In this document: positions 23,893 through 36,100 of the stretch, piece after piece | Layout: each line of letters opens with the position of its first letter | Position numbering within the stretch: the stretch's first letter is position 1 | Assembly (NCBI RefSeq): GCF_030272615.1 | Contig: NC_081414.1 | Coordinates: 664,541,438-664,605,437 of the forward strand | Direction of reading: 5' to 3' | DNA: 64,000 nucleotides | Source: Cryptomeria japonica | Lineage: Eukaryota > Streptophyta > Pinopsida > Cupressales > Cupressaceae | The notes under the pieces: generated by a model | Seen by the model: only the letters and a program-made list of their open reading frames with translations | Told to the model about the DNA's origin: nothing | The model's database searches: none | Program-made: the position numbers and the translations under genes

Positions 23893-25158
23893 ATGGGGGA
23901 ATACACCTTGAGGGAACTTACTCAATGGCTCACTTAGTCTAAGCAAGCCTATGATGATCTTTTGGTCAAATACAAGGCATCTCAAGCAAAAAGGAGAGAA
24001 CATGCAGAAAAGCTGATGGAGCTATCTGAAAATAGTTCTGTAGATGAAGCAAACATGGAAGCCCTAATTGCAGAAGTAAAAAAGTTGAATGAATCAAACT
24101 CCAACCTGAGAAAGGAGTTGGAAGGACTAACTATCCGGATGTGTCAAGAGCTTGAGAACCGGAGGAAAGCTAAAGATTTGGTGAAAGAAAGAGATCATGA
24201 GATCTCCAAGCTGAAACAAGAGATCAGTGCCCTAACTATTCAACTCAATGCTAGCAAAGTGGAAAAGGATGACATGCAAGGTGAACTGAATAGTGCCATC
24301 TCTGAGAATGAAAACCTGATGGAAGCAAATGCTACTATTTCCAAAGAACTCTCTGAGTCAGAGGAAATACTTGCTAAGTTCAACAAGAGTATTGTCAAGC
24401 TTGAATCTGCCAAACCGGTCAAGAATACCAATGGACTTGGTTATTCCAGTCATGAGGAAGGTGAGACCTCTGGTACAAATGCTGGAGCATCAAAGAAACA
24501 ACTGACATCAAAGGATAAAGGTAAGAAAAAGTTTAAACTTGTTTGCTTTAAGTGTCTTAAAGAAGGACATACTGCAAATGTGTGTAGGAGTAAGGCTTAC
24601 AACAATTTTTCTTATTTCCTAAATGATAAGCCTAGATCCTATAGATTAAATGGTAACTGTTATGCATGCAACAAGTATGGGCATAGAGCATTTGAATGTA
24701 GGTCTATCATGAATGACACTGGAAGATTTCCTCAGAGGAACCAAGGAGTTGGTCCTGAACCTTTTGTGAACCGGATTCACAACCGGTTTAATGTCTTCAA
24801 TCATCAGCCAAGAAGCGGTGGCTATCAAGCGGCAACCAGATGGAGAGAAAACTATTAGATTTGTCATGATCATGGTCACACTACTGCAACATGCAGAAGG
24901 AAGAATGGAAACATGAACAATGGACCTTGGAGAGCACCTGGATTGGTCTGCTATCACTGCAACAAACTGGGTCACATTGCCAAATTCTGTAGATCAAGAA
25001 AGAACATATCTGATGATATACATGTCACTCCAGAAGGAAATATTGATGTTCAAATAGTTCAAGCGGATATGAACAAAATCTGGAAGAAGAAGCCAGTGGT
25101 TTTACAAGAGGAACCGGTTTTTGCACCTAGTGTGGAAATATCGGAACCGGCAAACTAA
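23893..25158 (+). pseudogene. gag: Element 2 Gag with four CCHC knuckles (two stops)
   Basis: The start is the ATG at 23893. One frame runs to the TAA at 25156-25158, about 422 codons, with in-frame TAG at 23938 and 24856. A charged coiled coil fills about residues 20-190. Knuckles: 24544-24585 (CFKCLKEGHTANVC), 24658-24699 (CYACNKYGHRAFEC), about 24853-24894 (first Cys changed to Tyr, then the TAG) and 24949-24990 (CYHCNKLGHIAKFC). The role expected from the family is RNA binding and particle assembly. The gag end is separated from ORF2 by 452 bases in a different frame, so ORF2 would need its own translation start. Confidence 0.88.
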
Positions 25159-25170
25159 GCCTCAGAAAAG

Positions 25171-25183
25171 CTTAGGGGGAGCA
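25171..25183 (+). promoter_or_regulatory. Internal polypurine-like tract after gag
   Basis: CTTAGGGGGAGCA lies 13 bases past the gag stop. Almost the same string recurs at 29139-29150 near the 3' end, and element 1 has it at the matching place (near 5481). It may be an extra plus-strand primer; that is inference. Confidence 0.5.
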
Positions 25184-25610
25184 AACGATGAAATGTCTCG
25201 AACCCTCGGTTAACACCAGTAAAAGACCTTAACTGGTGTGTGATACTTGTTGATTGGCAGCAAACCAGAAATGGTAAAAAAGGCAAATTAGGGTTTACAC
25301 CCTAATAGAGGAGCATTAATGGTAGTAGGTGAGAGATATGTTTAAAAGCATTTCTCAAATCATTTCTCACTATCAGTTTTTGAGTAAAGAATAGTTTTAC
25401 AAAGAGCAGAGCGACAAAAAGGCAATTTGAGTTGAGATCTTGAGAAATTGAGAAACTGCGAAAGAGATTCGAATTCAAACAACAAATAGTCAAGTGGAGA
25501 ACACAAAGTAGTGATTCAGGAATTGACGGAGTGTGGAGTGAAGGAGAATCAGAAAGCCCTAAATTCATGTGTTTTAAAAGGTATTTCTCGAAGTTCTTAA
25601 AGTTTCTATC

Positions 25611-28600
25611 ATGGCTTCCGCATCTCATACCAGTTCTAGTGCATCTATTGAATTTGAAAGTTTTATTCAACGAAATTCCAAGTATAATGCCCTATCACAA
25701 GTTCCTGCTGGTGTGATAGTAGAAGAGGGAATTTCTGACTACATAGACTGCAAGATTGAAGAGCTAGGGTCTCTAGGTATCCACTCCCAGTTAGTTTTGT
25801 TTTGTGGCAAGGATAAGAAAATCAAACAGGAGTATAATATCTTGGAGAAGAAGAAACTCCACAATGTTGTCTACTTCCTAGAAGATTTTACAGAGGATCA
25901 CATAAGGATCATTTTGAGCAGAGTCCATGGTGACAAGATGTACCTGGAGAGGACACATGATATCACACCACAGGAAATTCATGCAGTCACCAGTTTTTGC
26001 AATACAGGGGATGTACCAGCCCTAAGGACGGTTAGCAAAACTGAAATGTCCAAGCTCATCGGTTCAGTGAGCGACTCACGAGGCATGACAACCAATTCAA
26101 TCAAGGATGATCTGGTGAAGTATGCATGTATGGTGATTGGTTACCAGATGTTCTCAGCTAGCAGAATTAACTCTGTATCTGCTGTAGTGGTAAATGTTGC
26201 TTAGCGGATGATAAAGGAGGATGCATCATTTGATCTGTGCACTGACATACAGAGACAACTCCTATTGAATATGAAGGCGATCAAATAGGATAATTCACTT
26301 AGGTTCAAGTTTGGACAACTACTGGTTGGGTTGTTCTTCTATTTCCAAGGCTACTTCCCAGGAGTAGGAGATGTTCAGTGGTCTGGTGACCAACCTGTAA
26401 CAAAGCAAATCAAGGAAAGCATTGAAGCACTTGGAACCAGTTACCTTGATATTCTGAACAAATATTTTGATGAGTTCAGAAGGAAAATGAGCCAAAGAAT
26501 GAGAATATCAGGTGACATCATCAAGAAATATGAAGATGATGTCTGTTTCACCATCAAGATGGACCAATGTGTAATGGAGGTTGTTGAGCCCAAACAGGAA
26601 GAAGTTGAGCCAATGGGCTATGAGGTGATGTATGACATGCTGGAAGGGTATGCCTCTACCCTTATTGCCTCACCTCTTGATCCTAAGGTAATGAGGACCA
26701 AAACCTATTTGGAAAGGGTTACACCGGTCGAGGAACCCTCTGCAAAGAAAGGAAAAGAACCTGTAGTAAAGAAGGCAAAGGCTGTGCCTGCAACATCAAC
26801 ACTCGTTACTACTACAACTCCAAAAGTGACCAAGCTATCACCAGCCAAAAAGAAATCAAAAGAAGCACCAGCTAAAGTCTTCAAGAGGAAAAGGAAGACA
26901 AAAAGCAACTCTCCGGACTCAAAGGCAACTGTGTCTAAGGAGCAGCCCAAGAAGGCGAGACAAACAAGAAAGAAGACAAAGAATGAACCAGCATCATCTG
27001 CACCAGTAAATATAGATATCTCCTCCTATAAACCTTTGACACATTGTCAAAGAACAATAAAGAATATTAGGAGAAAATTACTACATGATTTAGTAGATTA
27101 CTATGATGATTTTAGTGATGAGGAGAAAGAAGAAGTGCTACAGGAGATTATTGTTTATTTGTGTACAAATGACTGGTCACCATCAGAGATTAAATCTCAG
27201 ACACCGGATTATTTGTATAAGGCATTAGATAATAAATGGCGCATTGCCATAGAAAAGGAACAGGAAATTAAGGAGAAAGTTTTTTCTCAGTACTTTCCCA
27301 ACCTATCAAATTCTAAATTATTTGATGTTATTGACCAAAATAAAGGACTCTTCTTCACTAGAAGAAGAAGACTCTGGCTATTAGAAGGAAGAGTTGATGA
27401 TGTTGAAAAGGACACTCATCAGTATATGGTAACCACTGTCTAGACTCACAAAGCACATCTAGCCAACTGACAAGCTGAGAAAGAACCAGTTATATCCAAA
27501 CCAGACGAAGCATTTGATGATGAAGGAAATCTGGTTGTTGAACCAATTAACACTATTGATGTCGATGCCCTGGATGGAGAAGATGTTACCTAGGAGATAC
27601 CTTCTGAGGCAACAGGATAGGAGCAATAGGATAAATAGGAGAAGAAAGCTGAGGACAGATAGGAAGTGGCAAAGGAAGAGGTAGAGCAGAGGAAAAAGGA
27701 TGAAGAAGACAAGCAAAAGAAAGATGAAGAGGAGAAAAATAAGAAAGATGAAGAGGAGAAAAATAAGAAAGATGAAGAGGAAAAGAAGAAGAAAGATGAA
27801 GAGGAGAAGAGGAAGAAAGATGAAGAAGAGAAGCAGAAGGAGGATGAAGAGGAGAAAAAGAAGAAAAATGAAGAGGAGAAGAAGAAAAAGGATGAAGAAG
27901 AGAAAAAGAAGCAAGAAGATGAAAAGAAAAAGAAAGAAGAAGAAGATAAGGAACAAGAGAAGAAAAAGGAAGCAAAAAAGAAAAATTCTAAGGAGGAAAA
28001 GGAAGCAGAGAAGAGGAGAGAAGCAGAGAAGAAGAAAGTGGAAGAGGACAAGGTAGGAGAAGCAGCGAAGAGCACCCAGATGGAGACTCTGAAGGCAACC
28101 GGGAGTCAAGCTAAACTAGTTGATCTCACCAGTCCTATAGATCTCTAGTCTGCAAGTGAAACAGAGCTAATGCAGAGCATCAAGGTAGCTGAAGAGCACC
28201 TTGAAATCATTTGATGGAAGAAGGAGTAGGATGTAATCCAAGCAGCTGTGGATACGCTTACCCGTTTGATACCTGGTATAAATCTTCCAAACACCGATTC
28301 ATCACTAGCTAGACTTAAGCTCCTATACACAGTAGTAGATGATCAGGTGCAGAGCCTTGAAGAGGCAGTAGAGGCTAATGTCAAGAAGGAGCATCAAAAA
28401 GCTCTTAATATAGCTCTTGTGAAGAAGTTGAATGAGCTTCGGACTGAACTAAAGAAAGAACAAAAGGATATAAGGGATGCTCTAGATTAGGGGAATTTGC
28501 TACTTAGCAAAATCTATCAACCCCATTTGTTCTATGATGATGTGCTCGCTCAAAAGAAAAAGCTTCAAACAAACTTATAGTCCTACATGAGCACATTCAA

Positions 28601-28945
28601 GCCACCTTATGATTCCTTTGCAACTTATGGGAAAACCATTCATTAGTTTCACATCCAATTAGCAAAAATGGAGCAAGAGATCAACACCCATTCTAGAGAT
28701 TTGTAGGAGCTACAATTGGTTCTACTGCCATGACTGCAAATTCTTCAGAAGTGCTATCTGAACGTGGATGCCTTGACAGTTACGTAGGAGATGAGCACAG
28801 TTGATGCCATGGAAGAACAAGTCTCCCAGATGCAAACAGAGAAAGAAGTTGCCACCTCCCTACTTGAGTCCTAGTCTTTATCGATGAAACAATTTTTGCA
28901 GGACTTCAAATCTGTTTTTGACAAGTATTATTCCTTATTGTCATA
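25611..28945 (+). pseudogene. Element 2 ORF2, about 1,110-codon protein of unknown function (several stops)
   Basis: The start is the ATG at 25611 (MASASHTSSSASIEFESF) and the frame ends at the TAA at 28943-28945. Regions: about residues 1-330 globular, with EDFTEDHIRIILSRVHGD and GQLLVGLFFYFQGYFPGVGD; a basic Ser/Thr/Pro/Lys linker (about 360-460); a second helical region; a Lys/Glu repeat region (27666-28060); and a coiled-coil C-terminus. More than ten in-frame stops occur, most of them TAG. Where element 1 can be compared the codon is usually CAG or TGG, so they fit C-to-T or G-to-A decay. I see no catalytic motif of protease, integrase, RT or RNase H. The protein could be structural, or a captured host gene; I cannot tell. 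Confidence 0.75.
27705..27915 (+). repeat. 24-bp coding minisatellite (Lys/Glu octapeptide repeats)
   Basis: About nine units of roughly 24 bases encode variants of KKDEEEKN. The unit number is larger than in element 1. The opposite strand is also open in all frames, which is a by-product of the purine-rich repeat. Confidence 0.85.
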
Positions 28946-29009
28946 AACTTTTATTATTTTAATATCAAATGAAAATAGGGTTGTTTAGCTATACTTTGTC
29001 ATTGTTGGC

Positions 29010-29241
29010 AAAGGGGGAGAAGAATTCTATTTGGGAGAAGTATAAGGAAAAATCTGGTAATCAAAATTTTGATATATGCTCTGAATATCTCTATATGCAA
29101 AATTGATACATTGTATTGTTAAAGGGATAGTGTATATTCTTAGGGGGAGCAATTTTGCTAATGACATGGTTTTGTTGTAAAACACTTAGATGTCAAAATT
29201 TTATTTTCCTAAGTGTTGCCATCAATGCCAAAGGGGGAGAT
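29010..29241 (+). promoter_or_regulatory. Cluster of polypurine tracts before the 3' LTR (element 2)
   Basis: Three related tracts lie in 232 bases: AAAGGGGGAGAA (29010-29021), TTAGGGGGAGCA (29140-29151) and AAAGGGGGAGAT (29230-29241). The last touches the 3' LTR and is the standard one. Multiple tracts of this form are, as I recall, typical of Sirevirus-type Copia elements. Confidence 0.7.
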
Positions 29242-30375
29242 TGTTGGCATTTTTGATGTTCATGTTGTGATTGTCATTGATGGACACACACTTGCATTAA
29301 GATCCTCTTTATATGTGTGAGTTAGAGCACAACCGGTATTTGTTCCAACCGGTATGTTGTATTATAGCCTTTAGACTATTGATGTTTTGTAGAATGTGTT
29401 TACCGGTTTGAAGCGGCATGCCAACCCCAAGTGGTTCATGGATACCAAGCGGTACGAGGGATTAAAGCGGCATAACACATTGTTACTAGTCTTCATTGTT
29501 TTTTTTGACAAACCGACAACCAGTATTTTGTATGAACCGGTAATACTCTATGATGAGTTACCAACCGACATTTTGTGATGAGTTACCATCCACCGATCGT
29601 TTGATGGTGTCAACTCTCTGGTGGTGCTTTTTGTGTTGTGTTACCAAATATGTCCATATGCATTGAACCTAGGAAATTGTAATGTAATCCTATTGGACCG
29701 ACATGAAATCAGTTTCCTTTATAAGGACATCATGTCTAGGGTTTTAGGTGGTTGTTGTTGTTGAGGCTGATGTTGTTGCTAGGGTTCAAGGTAACTGAGG
29801 AGTTAGAGAGAGTATGAATGTGTAGAAGACTGAAGTAATTCTATAATGCATTAAGATCAAGCTATCAAGGATCTAACCAAGAAATCTGTGCTATTTGCTA
29901 GATCACTCACTTGTTGATTACTCACATCTTCGACAAGTTTGTAGCTCTTAACCGGGTAGGCCCAAAAGCCTCTTGTAAATCCTCTAACAAGGTGATTCAC
30001 ATCTATCGATCTAAAATCCTCTAGCAAGGTAGTCTTTAATTGGACTTATCTCCTAACAGAGATTGAGATTCCTAACAGGATCTGTTCTGGTAAAGAACAT
30101 TGTAAGACCTTAACCAGTCTGGTTTCTATTCTGCAGATAGTTACTTGTGAGTTCCATCTCACCATGGTTTTTCCCATTTGGGTTTCCACATCAAAATCTC
30201 ATGTGTTATGGTATTTGTACTTCTGTGGGTGAATGGATTATTAGCTATTTGGTTTGCTTGTTTGTTAACCAGTTTGTCTGCTAAATTGTTTTACCAGTTT
30301 ACTATCAGTCTTGCAAAGTGTTTAAGTGCAAAGTTTTTTGGCATACTAATTCACCCCCCCTCTTAGTGTTCATCA
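29242..30375 (+). repeat. 3' LTR of element 2
   Basis: It matches 22720-23842 with an intact TG start and CA end. It carries a small extra insertion near 29761-29780 compared with the 5' copy. Confidence 0.92.
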
Positions 30376-30510
30376 ACCACCAATATCCTCATTGAAAAAT
30401 CTAGCCAAATTAGGCTCCATTTCCTCGGTAATTAAACCTTGGGGAGCCTTATTTCTACAACTTCTTCTAACAGGGATACTATATGTAGGACTAATAGTAG
30501 TAAAACACAT
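30376..30510 (-). pseudogene. gag: E4 Gag, N-terminal segment
   Basis: The ATG at 30510 opens a 45-codon frame with RSCRNKAPQGLITEEMEP that is cut by element 2 at the ACCAC target site. The frame resumes in phase at 22714. It is assigned to E4 because of the in-phase connection and because the E4 LTR lies upstream on the same strand. Confidence 0.6.
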
Positions 30511-31987
30511 GCATTAAGGGAGGGAAATTGGAAATTTAAAATTAGGGCTGAAAAATGACTTCTTAATTCTAAAAGTTTGAGAGGGAAAAATAAAATTAAA
30601 ATTAAAATTAGGGTTGTCCAAATCTAGCCTCAATTAAAATTTTGAGATTTTGAAATGTTGAAAAATTGAAGAAATAAATTTAATTTTAAAATTTAGGGTA
30701 TGTGTAATTAACCACTTAATTTTGAAATTTAAATTGAAAGTTGAAATGTTGAAATTCAGATTTGTTTTCGACTTTAGGGAGACCTAAAATCAATAAAATT
30801 TCACAAATCTCTAGAATTGTGCAGACAGGCTCCCAAAATTTGAGGAGAAAAAGTCGAGACCAAGTAGGTAGCAACATGGTCTAGCCAAATTTTATCTAAA
30901 TTTTCAAGGAAACAAGATATTGTGATTTTGATGCGAATTCTAGAAGGATATGGGAATTGGAGATGTCTAGATATGCAAAAATAAGCCTTGAATGTCAAAA
31001 TATGACACACTTAGGATGTTTGATAAAATGATTAATTGAAAGAACAATAAAAAGGGCACACTTAAGGGCTGATTTTTATGATGTTTAGAAGTAAGACAAG
31101 ATGATTTAGATTTAACTGAATCAATTAAATGCTTAAGGAAAATTTGAATTTGCACAAGATTAAAACAATTTTAAAAATTGGGGTTTGTTGCATAAGTTGC
31201 TTAATTGTAAAAAATTAAATTTGAAAATTTGAATGTTGTAAGGAGGGAAAGTGAATTTTGAAATTGAATCAAAGACCCAAATCTGAAAATTAATTCAAGA
31301 TCTACACAATTGACAAGTTCAATTTTAAAATAAAAAATTAGGGTTTTATGATTTAACCACTTATTTTTTTTGAAAATTTTGAAAATTGAACAGGCAAATG
31401 AAAAATTGAATTGCAAAATCGAACAGTTCTTAGATCTAAAACAATCAATCTAATTTAGACAAATGACAAGCTCAATTTTGAATTTAAAAATTAAGGTTTT
31501 TGTGAATTCAACCTCTAAATTTTAAAAAATTGCAAGGAAATTAAGCTTGTAAATGAAAATTTGAATTTTAAATTGCATACACTCAAATCTAAAAAACAAA
31601 AATTAAAATTAAGGGTGTAAGGAGTCGATTTCACCAAAATGTAAAGTGAAAAATTAAGGGCTTAGCAAATTCTCCTCGTGGAAGGGAGGATTCACTAAGC
31701 TCAATTTTCACTTGGGGGGACTTTATATTCAAAAGAGGGGGATGAATCTACTAGATCCTCTTCTAAATGATGAAAGGACTGAATACTAAGTAGATTGGTT
31801 GTGTTTGGAGCTGCTCTATGAAATATGCCAAAAATTGTAGGGATTGGGTGTCTGGACCAAGTCCTTCCCAACTTGGTCCTCTTAACTTTCCGCACATCGA
31901 AAAGGGTTTTTATCGTCTTTACAAATAAAGCTTAATTCTAGAAGTATAGCTGCACAGTTGCTTTTTGCACACAAAAGGAAAGGGAAA
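30511..31987 (-). other. E4 untranslated leader, AT-rich, no gene
   Basis: A/T-rich DNA with repeated 'aaaatttgaaattg' phrases and no sustained reading frame. It lies between the proposed E4 5' LTR and the gag start, so leader sequence is the simplest reading. I could not find a clear primer site next to the LTR. Confidence 0.4.
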
Positions 31988-32671
31988 TGTGTTGGGAATA
32001 GGGGTTTTCCTTCAGGTCAAACCCTAGTTTTGGAATTAACCAAGTGGTTGAAATAATGTAATGGAAATGACTAAAAGTAGAAATCCTCCTCTTTGAGGGG
32101 ATGTTGAATTCATTGAAAATGAAATGCTTATACCTCCTTGTGAAATTTCGCTTGCCTCCACATGGAATTATGATTTCATGAAGTAGAATGATGATATCCT
32201 CTTCAATGCTTGAAATCTTGACTCTATTGTTGATCCAGATCTTGAAGGAAGACTAAAAATTCTCAATTACTCTTGAATGATTGATCTCTTGAATTCTCGA
32301 ATGCCTGATTGAATTTTGTTAGATGTCAAATAAGATGGAAAATCCCTCTTATATACTTGCTCGTAGGATTAACTGATTAATTTTCTGACTTAAGATGACA
32401 TAGGGGGGATTTTACCACTTTAAATTTGAGATAGGAGAGGGAGAGGGGTCCATGATATATCCCCATTAAGGGGGACGAAGGTGCCACACCTTGGTCCTAC
32501 CCTAATTTGGGGTAGGATCAAGGTGTAGGCAGAGTGCATTACTGAGTTGCATGGCTTTTTTTATGTGCATGAGCATATTCAGGTCTCTAATCAAGCTAAG
32601 GGGCGCAAGCACTAAGGCAAAGACCCAAATGCAGTAAAAAATTGCGAGGGGTGCAATTTTAAGATGTTACA
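31988..32671 (-). repeat. Candidate 5' LTR of E4, related to the element 3 LTR
   Basis: In minus orientation it begins TGTAACATCTTAAAATTG (at 32671). The element 3 family begins TGTAGCATCGTAAATTG. A TATA box GTATATAAGAG lies near 32350 on the minus strand, and a GGTGCC-containing repeat-like stretch near 32470 resembles the GGCGCC blocks of the element 3 LTR. It ends at TGTGTTGGGAATAGG in plus reading, similar to the TGTGTAGGGG end of that family. There is no second copy to fix the borders. Confidence 0.5.
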
Positions 32672-32676
32672 ATTAT

Positions 32677-33140
32677 AATATTTAAATCTAGCTTTTTGTA
32701 AAATTATACCAATTCTAGGTTGGCCTAAAGGTGATTTCAATTATGAAATCCCTACATAAGGCATTCTTCTGAACTCACTCTTATATAAGAAATCAATCTC
32801 TCCAAACAATCAAGTATTCTTGCATTCTTGAAGCATTATAAAGCATTTCTAGAGATCTTCAAGATTGCATTTCCTTCATTTAACCATTGTGGAGTAAATT
32901 ACAACATTCATATGCAAGCATGCGTGTGTTATTAGGGTTTTGTTAGGTTCGTGCCATTTCATACAATAGATGTGATTGCATTCAAGAAACAAAGCATCAT
33001 TATTAGTCATTACAAATTTGAGGTATATCTCTCCATTATTTATTTTTGTATTTGTAATATTTCAATCAAGGTTAATTTCTAAATTGGGGTTTGACTTAGA
33101 TCTTCAGAATCAACATTATTTACAGAGACAAATCAACCCC
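32677..33140 (+). repeat. Plus-strand LTR-like fragment of a related family
   Basis: The phrase 'ctaggttggcctaaaggtga' followed by 'ccctacataagg' matches, in diverged form, the segment just upstream of the TATA box in the solo LTR and the element 3 LTR. A TATA-like TATATAAG lies near 32792. The stretch ends before CCCCTTTTGGTGTGCC, which resembles the sequence after the element 3 5' LTR. E4 seems to have inserted into this LTR. Confidence 0.4.
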
Positions 33141-36100
33141 TTTTGGTGTGCCAAGAGTTAGGAGGACCAGGGTGAATTTTTCTCTGGTCTCGACATTTTT
33201 GGAGCTTTTTCAAGGATCAGGTTCAAATATGCTTATATTTCTCAAATCTAGGTGCATGCCTCAATCCGATGACAGTAGCTCACTATTTTTCATGTTTTTG
33301 CCTTCATTTTCAACACTTTACCATAATTTCAACAATTCAACTCACAAAAGAGGGTAAAAAAATCTACTCCTTGAAAATCCAATTAGTATTATCAGTCCTT
33401 ATCTTTGCTGGTTTGTGACTAAATGTATTAGATTCAACCCTTTTTTGAATGTAATAGGTCACTAAGAAAAAATTAATGGTATTAATCCTTCTTGTGGGTG
33501 GAAACCCTAATTTTCCACCCATTACAAGTTAGATGTTACAAAATTTCATTGGTTTCACAATGAAGACACACAAAATACATACAACTTAGGCTGGAAAGTG
33601 GATACTACTTATTGGATCCCCACTTGGATTTATCCAAATACCTAGACAAAGCAAATAGATATAGATACAATAGCATTGGCTCCCCTCCATGATACACACT
33701 TCTCAGGCATACCATAATCTCATAGCCCAAATATCAAAAGATCTTATGAACCGAGGGAAATCTATCTCTATTCTGAATGGTACAAATTAGGGTAGCTTCA
33801 AAAGTCCGACCTCCTATATCGACAAGCAAATAAGGATTTTGGCACCTATAACATGCTGTCTAGTAAGTTTCTAAGGGATCTTAGTCCAACAATGGATTCT
33901 CAAAGCAAGCCACTTAGGATTTTATTGAGCTTATAGGTGCAAAGAAGGCCTCCATATACATTGAATTCACTCAACACTCTAGTTGTCTGACCAGTAGATT
34001 TATATAGTGGATCTAAAAACACCACTCAAGATCCCGCCAGGAGAGATGATATCTCTAACACATCTCAATTTTGAATCTCCCTTAGGGTGACGAGGACACC
34101 AAGAGGCAATTATCTACTCAAAATAAAAATAAAAAGCAAGAGTTGTTAATCACCTTTCTCTTACACCCAAAGTCCACGAAGGTGAGGGGAGAGGATACTT
34201 GGTGTAATGTTGGGTCCGCCTTACACAAGTGCAAGTGCACCGAGCATAAAATACACACAGTGTGTTCTTTTTAAACCCAAAATAAATGTTTTCTAAGCTA
34301 AAATGTGAAAAAGAAATCTAAGCTAGTGGAAAGTCAAACTTTTCTTCGTTAAACGTCCTACAAAAATGATTAGTAGTTTTTAATTTTGGTCTTGGTCTAA
34401 TGTAAAAGCTGCAAAAATATAGCACAATTAGTGAAATCTAAAAATTGAAACATTTACAATGCAAATGCTGAAGTGTAGCTGCAAACGTTGATGTAAGACC
34501 CTGCACAAAAAATAATTAATGTGAAAATTTGATTTTTGAAATTAAAAAAAAAAGGCGAGAAATATACCTAAACGCAAACATTTAGTCTTGTGGAGATGTC
34601 AATCCAGCTTCTTCACACAAACAGTTAGATCTAACATTTTAAAATTCAAACACAAATCTAGGCGGGAAAAGTAGATAAGTGGAGACGTCGATCTGCAGCT
34701 TTGCGCAGACACTGAAGTGCAGTCTGAGTAAAATAAACTAACTTAAAATTCTATAGTCAGGATAAAAAATCTAAAAAGTTATATTTTATGATGAAACTTA
34801 AAGAAAACAAATTAATTTTGGTGCTTTTTAAACTTTTTTGTGAATTTTTTTTTGTATTTTGAGGATTTAATCTAAAAACAAGAAATATTGTGAAGAGTAC
34901 AAGCTACAATAGAGATGATGTTTAATGATAGTGGAGACACCGAAATAGTGCCACAGACATTGTTCTACAAAGTAGAGGCATTGCTTAGAACAACCTACAC
35001 AAAAAGAGGTGAGGGAAGAAGAAAATTTAAATGAAGACATTATTCAACCCCTATAGAGACATTGAAGTAGAGGCGGATATGCCAAATTGTAGCTCAAGAT
35101 GCCAATTCGCAACCTGTAAGAATTTTTTCTAAAAAACATGAAAAATTTTAAAGAAAGGGACTTGGCATCCCATTGGGTGTGCAAAAATAAAGTGGAGAAA
35201 ATTAGGAGAAAGGTTAAATGCATAAACAAAAGAGGAAATACAATGAAATACCCAAAAGAATGCAAAGTAGCCATGTTATACCTTTTCTTCTCCTCTTCCT
35301 CCGATTGAGCTAGATGAAGTGGAAGATGTGCCCTTTCTCCACTTGATTTAATTTTCTCCTTTGATGGTGGGTTGTGGATTGCTCTTCACTACACAACAAG
35401 ATTGGATTGGCTATGAAGATGATTGTAATGGATAAACTTGGCTTATGTGAGACATGAATTGGGCATGGTAAGAGTGTAATGGATGATTTCAAGGCTTAAA
35501 ATAGAAGCATAAGATTACTCAAATTATGGATGAATTGTGAAGGGAGGAGACTCTAATTTATAGATTAGAGAAGGCCAAAATGGAGGGCCAATATTGACTT
35601 GCAATGGAGGGCTAGTATTGAGATAAAGTGGGAGAGGATTGAGAGGAAAAGGTGTGGGATCCAAGAGATATGCCATAAAATAATTTCTTGTCTCCATCCC
35701 CCTCGAGATACATGGGGAAGAGTTCCCTAAATGCATTGGGAAGATAAAAGGAATATAAAAATCCTTGGGGGAAAGGAGGAGGAGTTAAAAATTCCAAAAT
35801 AAGAGATTATGGGAAGACTAAATAAGAAAAGGAAGTAAAAATTCCTTGGGAAGAGGGGGATGGGAATGTGTAAATATTTGACATTCCTTGGAAGAGACAA
35901 AGTTGGTAGAATTTAAGGTTTGGAAGGTGAAGGGGAAAATCCATTGATTGCAAAGAGTTGACCCATCCCCAATCAAGGTGATTAGGGATGGGCAAATGAT
36001 TAGAGGAATGGATTAGGTGAGTTAGTGGAGGATTAGAGTGAAAGTAGGAAAGTTAGGAAGATGTGACATGAGAAAATATAATGAGTGGAGGAATATAAAT

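Larger units (their letters stand above)
22720..30375 (+). mobile_element. Element 2: gag + ORF2 LTR retrotransposon, same family as element 1
   Basis: LTRs at 22720-23842 and 29242-30375, with exact target repeats ACCAC at 22715-22719 and 30376-30380. The plan is 5' LTR, iMet primer site, gag (23893-25158), spacer with a polypurine-like motif, ORF2 (25611-28945), polypurine tracts, 3' LTR. No enzyme domain is present. It is homologous to element 1 in the opposite orientation but keeps a 458-bp block lost there. By eye the LTRs differ at about 12 places in 250 bases, suggesting a somewhat younger insertion than element 1. It sits inside the E4 gag. Confidence 0.93.

Noticed and set aside
27459-28109. 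Long minus-strand ORFs that look like membrane proteins
   Set aside because: Same artefact as above, opposite the Lys/Glu repeat of element 2 ORF2.
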